This document shows positions 55,200 through 64,000 of a DNA stretch of 64,000 nt, piece after piece. Origin of the DNA: Latrodectus hesperus (taxonomy: Eukaryota > Arthropoda > Arachnida > Araneae > Theridiidae). The notes under the pieces were generated by a model. It searched no databases, was not told where the DNA came from, and was given only the letters and a program-made list of their open reading frames with translations. The DNA lies in contig CM075853.1 of assembly GCA_037975125.1 (NCBI GenBank), positions 72,022,109 through 72,086,108 of the forward strand, given 5' to 3'. Numbering within the stretch: the first letter of the stretch is position 1; each line of letters begins with the position of its first letter. The translations under genes and the position numbers were made by a program.

Positions 55200-55700
55200 C
55201 TAACTGTGTGAAATCTTTTTAAAATCTTGAGCTCTGAGTACATTAGGCGCCTGGTTTGAGGATATATTATTTTGGATATTACTATTTCTTATCACATCTT
55301 TTCCACTGATTTGACGAACAAAATTAATCATGGAATTTTCCCAGTTTTTGTTAAAATTCATTTTTTCCCCACGTTTCATTTCCATCAAAAATATTATGGA
55401 GTGAAAAATACTGCATGCACACACTTTCATTTCTCTAAGAGTGCTTCCTTCATCACTCCCTTCAGTATTTGTCTCGAGAATAATTTATACACACATTCAG
55501 CCACAAATTACGACGCCACTTCTGCATGATTCCCACAAGCACTGATGCGTAGCAGAAGAATTTAGAGATTAATGACGGCTTCTCCGATATTTGCAGGAAA
55601 CCAATGTCGGTCGGGCTTAGTTACCATCTGCTGTGCTTTTAGCGAAGCTGTGACTCATTATTCCAGTCAACCTGTTCTAGCGAATCACGCGAGAATCTTT
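55200..55700. other. Mixed-composition segment, unrecognised
   Basis: A minus frame of 76 codons (55200-55430, with ENSMINFVRQISGKDVIRNS) overlaps an 85-codon plus frame at 55272-55529. Upstream on the minus strand, other frames also show short open runs. It could be a decayed mobile-element gene, but no diagnostic motif was seen. Confidence 0.2.
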
Positions 55701-56797
55701 TGTGTCTTTTCTTAGATGAGAATTTCATTCACCAGTTAAAGTAGAATATATCAACACATTTTTGAATGACACGCAATGAATCAACTGCGCACGTCTCATT
55801 TCAATTGATAAAAGTCAATAATAAATAAAAATATATTATAATCTTAATTTTTTTTTCAGTAAAAAGTTAAAAAAAATCTTTTCTAATTTCATGATTTAAT
55901 GGAATAAAATTAGTCAATATTTACACTGAGTTTTAATCTTTTGGATTTTTAAAACGATTTATTACAAAATAAAAATTATTTTTGCCTTATATATTTTAAA
56001 TGTTCCGTTTTGATTGACTCGCATCCTGGAAGATTACCTTCAAAATACAAAAAAACATGAAGAGTAGAATATTCAGAAATTATTTTAAATGTGTAGATGA
56101 AGCTAAAAACTATTTTAAACGTAAATATGATTATAAAAGGAATCTTTGAATATGAAACTGAGCAACAGCAGCGGTATACATTTCTTTTAGGAACTAAATA
56201 CGAAATTATTCCTCCTACTCAGAAATATCAACCCATGAGATCAAACTTGTAGATATTTTTACAAAGTAAGAAAATTTTTTTTCAGTGTGCATTATTTTCG
56301 AAAATATCTTATCTAAATACTGTATAAATTCAGCGCTAGGTACAGAAAAGTATACCGATGCACACACACTCGCATACCCTACATATATCTCAAAATATTT
56401 CAAAAAAAGGGTGCCAATGTTTAACTATTTTATTAAAACTAATCTGTAGAGTGTGATATTTGTCAGTATTTTATGCGATTGTAAAGAAAATGACTTATCT
56501 TTTGACTTGTCATGAGGCTCGCATTTAAAGTGTAATAAAATCTAAAAATGAGACAAAAAGTTACAATCCGGTGATGGTAATGAAGGAAAGTGATCATGTA
56601 AAAAATTTTAGACCATCATAAATATTTCAAAATCTCTTAATCATAGAATCATCGTTTAATATCCCTGGTTTCCATCAAATATTTTCTTACATTGCTCTTT
56701 AATCAGTGAGTTATAGAAAATTGAATAGGAAAGTAATCTATAACAATTATTTTTTCTTTTTAAATCTCGTCTTTTTTTTACCAACTAAAACTCAAAA
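55700..56797. other. A+T-rich stretch, nothing recognised
   Basis: Background sequence up to the hAT insertion site. Confidence 0.5.
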
Positions 56798-56805
56798 CTC
56801 TAGAT

Positions 56806-57507
56806 CATAGGTTTCCAAAGTGGTCCAGGTGGACCCCCAGAGGTCCATAGGTGACCAGATGGGGGTTCACGTAGATGTGAAAAGAAAACAGGGGTTCACA
56901 AATTGTAAATAGTGGTCCACGAAAAATTTTTTAATTTTCATAATAAAGAACAAAAACTTTGGCTTGGATTTACCTATCAACGTAGACAGGTAGCATCATT
57001 TACTAGGTAGGTTCTCAAAAATATTCAAGATTCAGTTCAAACACGGAATTGAATAGAACAATAAATAATAGTACAAGTGTACACCACATGTCGAGACTTG
57101 CAAAGTGCCGCCCGTGAGCCGTATTATTAAAAATATGACTATTTTTTATTGTTGATTTACATTTCAAAGTTCATTATTGATTGTTTGTAATAATAAATGT
57201 TTATAATATTGCATTATTTTATATGCATTTATATTATTATAATATTGCATTTTCATATTATTATTTATCACTGCCACTAAAATAATACTTATTTATTAAG
57301 TATTATTTTAATAAATAGAATAGAAATAATTTTGTATTATTTTAATAAATATAACAAAAGAAAAGACTACTTTTTTTCTTAACACCCCCAATTTAAGATG
57401 ATATTTTTTTAGAAGTTTCGGGAATACAGTAGAAATGCATTAGCAGGGGACCGAAAATAGTAAAACTTTGAAAGTGGTCCACTAGAAAAAAAGTTTGAAA
57501 ACCCATG
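56806..57507. mobile_element. Non-autonomous hAT element (MITE-like)
   Basis: A 702-base element with short imperfect terminal inverted repeats (left CATAGGTTTCCAAAG; right end, reversed, CATGGGTTTTCAAAC) followed inside by a GTGGTCC motif near each end. It is flanked by an 8-bp duplication with one mismatch: CTCTAGAT at 56798-56805 and CTCTAAAT at 57508-57515. The 8-bp duplication and CAxxGG-type ends are diagnostic of the hAT superfamily. The interior is A+T-rich and non-coding, so a transposase in trans was required. The worn target duplication suggests an old insertion. Confidence 0.82.
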
Positions 57508-57519
57508 CTCTAAATGAAA

Positions 57520-58120
57520 AGAGAACAATAATTGTCTATAGTGACAATAAAAAGTTCAATATCATCTATAACGAGAAATGGGAATCAGTCCAATTAAGTT
57601 GGGCAAAATCAGTACGTAATAAAAGAAAAAATCAAAGAAGGTTTTGCATCAACTATCACAGTTGAATGAAATTGATAGAAAATTTGATTTCCTCTATTTT
57701 TACAGGGTTACAAAAATAAGGAGAAAGACGTTCGTAATTTTTTTAGGATTCCTCCATGTGACAGGTTAAGAGTAAGGCATCTCATACTTTGGACCTAAGC
57801 AACCCACCAGCTGCTTCCTAATCTTATAAACTAATACAACTTTTTAATCGCCTACTAATGAACCAAGCTGACTAACAGTGATCTAACACTAATAAATCAA
57901 TCAGTAACACTGGAAAAAAAATGATAGAATTTTTATTCTTTTGGCTGTGGAGAGGGAAAAAAAATCCCGAATTATAAAGCTTATACTGTGCATAATCTTT
58001 CCTTTTAATCATATTTTTTGTATAGTAAATATGTGCTTACGTTTTCCAAAATAACTTACAAAAGTTATATGTTGGTGTCCACAAAATTTATATCCTCATA
58101 TATATGCTGATCGACCTAAA
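57520..58120. other. A+T-rich stretch, nothing recognised
   Basis: Background sequence. Confidence 0.5.
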
Positions 58121-58129
58121 AACACTAAA

Positions 58130-58240
58130 AGTGACAAACTGGATGATCTTATCCAAAAATAGGGGGTGCTGGTATGCACTTCTGAGGAAGGCAAAGGCCC
58201 ACCCTGGGCTGTCAGGCCAATGAAGAATATATATGCTATA
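58130..58240 (+). repeat. Retroelement-like fragment, unassigned
   Basis: AGGGGGTGCTGGTATGCAC, GAGGAAGGCAAAGGCCCACC and CTGGGCTGTCAGGCCAATG form a G+C-rich block ending GAAGAATATATA in A+T-rich DNA. This is consistent with a retroposon 3' end, but no coding part or duplication was found. Confidence 0.3.
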
Positions 58241-58259
58241 TTAAAACTGCCACTAAAAT

Positions 58260-58460
58260 GAAATAAAGTGATTATTCTAATTCAACTGAAATCTGAAATC
58301 TTCCGGCCGTGTGCAGACAACAATACACGTACTCTAGATGAGTTACAAGAAATAATCGATGAAGAAACAAAGGCAAGAACTGTTTTACTGCAGATGAAAA
58401 CCTCTTTGATAAACATAGCAATTATGAGTACAGTACTACCTTTCCGAATGCTGTGAAATG
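58260..58460 (+). other. Short protein-like frame, unrecognised
   Basis: A plus frame from about 58268 contains DNNTRTLDELQEIIDEETKA, preceded by a TGTGCAG that could be a splice acceptor at about 58317. Acidic and helical in character, but it fades into hydrophobic background and ends at 58454-58456. Low support. Confidence 0.2.
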
Positions 58461-58739
58461 ATGTTTTAAGAAGAAGTGAATTTTATAACCGATTCTTTTT
58501 TTTTTGACACAGATGTAATTCTAACAAATAATCATAATTGAAGAATATGGTTAAAGGCTTATAAATCAAAACATATAATTAAAACTTAAAAAGTAACTCA
58601 TGAATTTTTTAAGAGTTAATATTTCGATAATTTTGGCACATGGATTTCTATAGTAAATAAAACTTTTATATAACAACTAGTTAAATGTATCTTTCATAGC
58701 ATTCTCCTTAAATCAATTGCATTTAATTCTCCCTTTTAG

Positions 58740-59300
58740 ATCTGTTAGTGACCTCATCGTGTCAAGGGGATGTTTCTAGGAGGAGTGAGTGATGTACTTC
58801 AGGATTATACACTCCTGGTGGAGTTATACAAGGCAAGAAGGCCTCTCCATCATTCCCAGCTAACACTAACAGGCATGGAGCTAAGATAAACTTTGATTTC
58901 ATGGTGTTCCAGCCCTCGGATGACAGAAGCTCCATTTTACCTGCAAGCTGCATATGAACATGTTAACAATTGAAACTAATGCTATGTTGTCCGCCTCGCA
59001 GAATAATTAAGGATGCACTCGAGGTTTAGGCAGACGACCTCGTCCGAAAAGTGAGTTGTAGACTTCCCCTTCATTCACACATACATATATAGCAATGTAG
59101 GCAAGCCCCGGACGATACCTTTAGGTTAACAGGTTTGGAATACTCGCTTATCACCAAGTGCCTCTTAATTCTGAACCACAGTCAGGTGACAAGGTCACAC
59201 CTGAGCTGGCACATTCCTCTCCATATCTACGCCACACAAGCGGAAGGACTTTGGATGTCACATACACTTGTGGCCACCATAAATGCAACACTCTGAAGGA
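58740..59300. repeat. G+C-richer interspersed-repeat debris, unassigned
   Basis: Two blocks (58750-58960 and about 59000-59290) are much richer in G+C than their surroundings. The second contains GAATACTCGCTTATCACCAA, GTCAGGTGACAAGGTCACAC and CGCCACACAAGCGGAAGGAC. They look like pieces of LINE or LTR sequence, but no diagnostic protein motif or terminus was seen. A minus frame of 63 codons at 58762-58953 has no known match. Confidence 0.35.
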
Positions 59301-60715
59301 AGCATGCAAATAACATGAAATTTGCAACATGCATTAGCAGAAGTGAGATATGCAAATGATTAGAGAATTTCAGCGCAGACGCACATCACGCATGCATTAT
59401 AAATGAACGCATTATTTAATAACATACATTATAAATGAACAAATATTCTAATCATAATTTTGTCTTTCTCATCTGTTACTCATTATTTTGAATCCTTTTT
59501 TTAATCTTAAATTTATTGTTTGATCTTTTACTAAAGCTATCTAATCATGGTAAACATCATTTAGGTATTTCTTAAATTTAATTATTGGTATTTTTTTCTC
59601 TTACATTAGTTTATATGCTGTATAAAATATACATATTAATTTTTTTAGATGAAAGTATTAGCATTTTCATAAACGATTTTAGAAACAATGTTTAATTTTA
59701 TAGAGAAAAATTATATTTTGTTCCCAATGCAAATTTTATTAATCCATGTGTTAGCAGACACTTTTAAGAAAAAATGGTAAATTATCTTAAAGTATAAATC
59801 ATATTGTGGGAGTAATTGTTTTCACCAGTTACTTTAAGTAATTTTATGATATATTGCTATTTGTTTCTGGATAATGTAATCAATTTAGTCCAGGAATACA
59901 TGAAAAGATATTATGTATTTTTTTCCTTATATATATATTTGGGATTAGTATATACATTTCAGCCCGTTTATTTACATGAATAATGGATATTTTATATATT
60001 ACTGTCATGAATAAAATAAAAATATATAATTCTATGCTGGAAAAATAGCCAAAATATATAAATCTCTAAAGCTTGAGTATATACTTAACTGAAAGCAATT
60101 GTCCTTAATATAGCAATCGAACTTAATTAACTTAGATTTATCTGATCCACATCTATAATGCAGTATACCCAAAAATTACGATAAATCCTTTTTCCTCTGT
60201 TTATGTCACTCACTTTTTCTAAGGTTTATGCATCACTTTATTTCAAATTTTTTATACATACCCCCTTTTTTTCATACATCTTTTATCATAAAATACAAAC
60301 GTGGCACACAAAACATGTAAGATTAGGTATCCCCATTTTAATCTCAAAGCTCCTCAGATTTTTTAGAACGCCAATTTTGGTTATCTCAAATTCGTTTTCA
60401 GCTACTAGGGAATTGAATATTTTAGAAAATCGGTAAAACCGAATATTACGAAGAAAAATCTAATGTCATCTGATAAACATTTGTAGTAAAACTCGGTGAG
60501 ACTAGATTAGAAAAAAATAGCAGTGACCAGCCTATTTTCATGAAATTGTTTAAGAAAAGAACCAGAGAATCTTAACATCATAGTTTTAAAGATGGGGTTT
60601 TTTAACATTGGGGGAATAAATAAATAAATGAATAGTTTTCAATACGATGGTATTGTTATAAGCAATTTAAATGACAGATTTCCAATAAAATGATTGCTTT
60701 CGAGTACAATATATG
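59300..60715. other. A+T-rich stretch, nothing recognised
   Basis: Background sequence; the 77-codon plus frame at 60203-60436 is hydrophobic and background-like. Confidence 0.5.
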
Positions 60716-60719
60716 AGTC

Positions 60720-60960
60720 ATATTGAGTGCTTTATATGGTGGGGCACCAGTGGGTGTGCCATCAACTCATGTATAGTTGAAGGAACTCCCACTGGGTGCC
60801 CCATTGTATACGGTGGCGTCACTTCCACCCCTTCTGACGCTGAAAGGTGGAAATCCTAGTATAGCCGGGCATTATGTTACAACAATGCATGAATTTGAGG
60901 GACTGAGAGGGGGATATCTTCCGCCGCTTTATTCATGTAAAATTAGACTTAATAAAATGT
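60720..60960. repeat. G+C-richer repeat fragment with internal inverted motif
   Basis: GGTGGGGCACCAGTGGGTG on the left faces CCCACTGGGTGCCCCATTG on the right across about 45 bases, an imperfect inverted arrangement. A further G+C-rich segment follows (GGTGGCGTCACTTCCACCCC, GGGGGATATCTTCCGCCGC). It is probably mobile-element debris; the class is unknown. Confidence 0.35.
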
Positions 60961-60969
60961 CATGAGAAA

Positions 60970-61930
60970 CAATTTTGTATATGAAATTTCTATGCGCTAA
61001 TAAAACCAAATTAAAATGGTATATTTCTTCTCTTTCGAAAGGCACGAACTTTCTTTAGATGAACATTTTGGTTATCTCTTACAGGTGATGAGAAGGAGAA
61101 TTTTCCTGCAGTGAAATATAACATTCTAAGACACACATTTTTATAGATGCATTTGTTTCTTTATAAATTCTCTCTGTTGCTCCCTTCACAATCTGAAAAT
61201 ATTTCATGTATACAAATTAAAGGTAAAATAAAAGAAACATTTGTAAAAGAATGCAAAATAAAGTTGGATATTCTTGATACGGATGTTCAGGCCAGGTACC
61301 TCCCAATATAAGTATGTAAATAAAATTAAACACATATATTGTTTTTTCTTGTTATAGCTTGTATTTTTTTCCATTTGCGCAGTAATGTGGGAACAAAAAA
61401 TTTCTTCTAAACAGTTATTCATGTGAAAGCTAAATTTGATTAATATTACTGCAGGTATTAAAATAATCCACAGCATATACAAACACATATAAGATAAGTG
61501 ATTTAGCGTCAGCAAGATTTTATAGTTGAGCTCATCATATTTCCTTTGTCATCAATTTCAAATATATAAACTATTTTTTGTACCAAAAAGCACGTCAAAT
61601 TTCTAAATTTAACAATTTTTGAATAATTATAAGCCAATGATGTCAGTACTTTAAACTCTAAAAAGGGCATTATAGTTCAACTGTATCTATACTATCCTAA
61701 TTCTAAGTTTAAAATTTTTCAGAATCACCAAAATTAAAAAAAAAAATTCTAGGCTGTACTTGAAAATCCTTGAAAGTTATTATCGAATATAAATTTTTTG
61801 ATTCAATCTCTTTCTTTCACTTGAGCATTACATTTTTTCGCAACTTTATATTTTTTTATTGCATTATGAGAGATGTTAAAAGTTAAAGTAATTCAGGATA
61901 AAGGGGATAAAAGTTTTATGAATTGATGGT
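60970..61930. other. A+T-rich stretch, nothing recognised
   Basis: Background. The 103-codon minus frame at 61204-61515 is Leu/Phe/Tyr-rich and unlike any family I know. Confidence 0.45.
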
Positions 61931-61938
61931 ATTTACAT

Positions 61939-62166
61939 TTAAGGTAAGTTATTCAAAAAAGCGTTCAGTAAATTAAATTTGCTCTTCTTATGACTCCTCC
62001 TTTCGAATATGGATTGTATCATGTTTCCACAACAGACAGGCTTACTTTGGGGAGATCTGTTTTCCTTGTTAACAGACAATACTGGGTTCAACTTCTGTCT
62101 CAGACGTGGATATTTATAGGGATTGTAACTTTTAGCTGTAAGTAGTGGCCGAATGAAGTCGCGCAT
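61939..62166 (-). CDS. Coding-like minus-strand frame, unrecognised (possible exon)
   Basis: An open frame of 75 codons from an ATG at 62166 that directly follows an in-frame stop. The first 45 residues are basic and proline-rich and look protein-like: AKSYNPYKYPRLRQKLNPVL, then SVNKENRSPQ. Two splice-like features occur: a TTACAG on the minus strand just before AKSY (possible acceptor near 62134) and a CAAAGTAAGC after SPQ (possible donor near 62052). An internal exon of about 80 bases is therefore conceivable; the rest would be intron. KEN followed by a basic/Ser-Pro context resembles short destruction-type motifs, but that alone is weak. No family was recognised. Confidence 0.25.
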   Translation of the reverse strand: MRDFIRPLLTAKSYNPYKYPRLRQKLNPVLSVNKENRSPQSKPVCCGNMIQSIFERRSHKKSKFNLLNAFLNNLP

Positions 62167-62169
62167 TCA

Positions 62170-63650
62170 CAAACACCGTGGAGCTACAGACCATTTTGTT
62201 TGTATTTCAACTATACTTATATACGAATAAAACTAAATTCAATTCTCCTTAACTAAGGCAATTAAATTTTTGGCTGGTTAACTAATGTTTGAAAAATAGA
62301 ACTAAATTAAATGAAATTGAAAATTTGCGTATGATAAAATTTTTTTTATATTTATAAGACATTTTGTAAATTATATTCCTGTATTCGTATATTAGTATTA
62401 ACATTGAAATGTGGAGAAAAAACTAGTATTTTAAATGAATGATAATAATCTTTCATATGAGTATTTAAAGGATGATAACTATCCCTTTTATGTAATTTAT
62501 AATATTTTAGCATCATAAATTTTAAAAGATATTTAAAAATGTAGACAACAACTTTTCAAATTCAGTAACAATTTACATTAGAATGCATCACAAATTTTAA
62601 ACAAATGCAAGCATATTACATTCAATACAAATTATAAATGGTTCATTTTCTGAATTCCCATATAACTGCATAGATAATTAATGCTTAACACACTGCCATT
62701 TTTAAATCGCTATAAAACTTTCGGTTTCTATGAATCTCTGAAATGTTGTTGTCCCTAAGTATCCGAAAATTTTTTTTCTCTGTTAAGCTATTTTTATACA
62801 TTTTGTTATTTCTAAAAGTGCAGCTGGATGATAAGACCCTTGAAAGGCAGTTTTATTTTTATTTGTTTATTGGAGGGAAAGAAGGAAGGGCACTACAGGG
62901 GGTGAAAAAAGGAGGGAAATCTGGGCATCCTTTGAAAGGGGTGGACCCCTACCTGTTTTCTAAGAAAAACAAGCCTTCCTAGAGAATTTTCTCCTTTCCC
63001 AGATCACTTGCGAACACTAACAAATACTTTCTACGAAAAGAAGTTAATATTATCGAAACTGGTTCTTTCTTTTCATTTGAAGTCTCCTTTTTCATTCCTT
63101 TTTACTTGGGGAAAAACTGATCTTTATTTGTATGGATGGAAAGAAAAAATTTTTATTAAATAAATTTAAAAAAAGTATTCAATATATGTATACAAATATG
63201 CAAAAGCATCTTTAACGAAAATTCTATTCTCAGAACAATTTGAGCAATAGTTTCGCGTTTTTATTTGCAGAAAATACAGTCCTGATGAAAATAATAATAA
63301 TAATAATAAAATTATGGTACCTGTTATTTCATGAAAATATTAAAAATGCATTTCACTGATTTTAAGATACATTACCACAAAATCTTCCTTGATTGTGGAT
63401 ATTTTACTATATTTTGAATGAAGATTCATTATAACTTACAGCTTTATATTAGATTATTGAATTGAATTGCTATAACAAAAGTAGGCTACACAATAATTCA
63501 GTTTAAAGTATAAACTAACAACTAAACATTTATGATAGTTGTTACCATGATAGCACCTTAAAATATTAAACATTTGACTGCGCTTTGAAAGACAAAATTG
63601 TTTCAAAAAGGAAAATTCTGCTAGTGGTAAAAAGTAAGAAACGGTAATTA
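62170..63650. other. A+T-rich stretch, nothing recognised
   Basis: Background. A purine-rich G+C patch at 62870-62960 (GGAGGGAAAGAAGG, GGGGTGAAAAAAGGAGGG) produces a chance plus frame. A short (AAT)n run lies at 63288-63309. Confidence 0.5.
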
Positions 63651-63651
63651 T

Positions 63652-63753
63652 GATGTTGTGTGTACAAATATAGGTAAACTATGTAAATGTTAAATAGAAA
63701 TAGTATTCTATTTAACATTTACATAGTTTACCTATATTTGTACACACAACATC
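63652..63753. repeat. Perfect 48-bp inverted repeat (hairpin)
   Basis: The left arm 63652-63699 and right arm 63706-63753 are exact reverse complements with a 6-base loop, ATAGTA. Right after the hairpin, 14 bases of the left arm's end (TGTTAAATAGAAAT, 63688-63701) are repeated in direct orientation at 63754-63767. No coding or transposon features are present. Confidence 0.96.
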
Positions 63754-64000
63754 TGTTAAATAGAAATTTTATAAACTTTAGGACATGAAAAATCAAATAT
63801 TTGCTTATGATGCAAATACAAATGCTATTGACGTATAAGGTGAAAATATTTTGACATAAAACTAAAATTTCAAAGTAAGAAAATTGCAGACATTATTGCT
63901 CCTTGAATTATCATTTACACGCAAACATCTTACTTTGGAGTAATGTAAAAACAGTAGATATGATTGTATTCGTTTTGACTCGAATAAATGTTAAAATTTT

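Overview
The window looks like intergenic or intronic DNA from an arthropod nuclear genome, most likely a chelicerate such as a spider. The direct evidence is strongly A+T-rich sequence with very few long open frames, six long (TA)n arrays, many worn copies of tRNA-derived SINEs, and relics of animal transposon families: mariner (two), Tc1, piggyBac, hAT and a non-LTR retrotransposon. The spider assignment is inference from this repeat mix; no host gene was recognised that would fix the taxon. Most longer open frames belong to repeats, are TA-dinucleotide translations, or start at GTG/TTG and have no eukaryotic meaning.

Layout. 1-7 kb: three (TA)n arrays, a diverged tandem repeat, a worn Tc1-like relic, and one coding-like minus-strand frame of unknown origin. 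7.6-10 kb: a possible solo LTR followed by a nearly full-length but broken piggyBac transposase gene on the minus strand. 13.6-14.8 kb: LINE debris and copy A of an 820-bp LINE-derived element. 18.2-18.9 kb: a fold-back mariner whose two ends are both copies of the transposase 3' end. 23.3-27.8 kb: a cluster of SINEs and a (TA)n array. 28.1-29.0 kb: an internally deleted mariner that keeps its DNA-binding domain in an open frame. 30.8-34 kb: two simple arrays and a possible first coding exon of a small membrane protein (minus strand, 33668-33758). 37-45 kb: SINE fragments and a CpG-rich block at about 41.6-42.1 kb that could be a promoter. 45.9-46.7 kb: copy B of the LINE-derived element, opposite in orientation to copy A and flanked by a perfect 14-bp target-site duplication. 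48-64 kb: more SINE-like repeats, a 210-bp tandem duplication, a complete 702-bp non-autonomous hAT element with 8-bp target duplications, and a perfect 48-bp-arm hairpin at 63.65 kb.

No operon, CRISPR, rRNA or intact tRNA gene is present, and I found no multi-gene biological system. The most informative content is transposon decay and reshaping: deletion derivatives with defined ends (A and B, both mariners, hAT) and several perfect short inverted repeats, at least one of which carries the signature of replication template switching.
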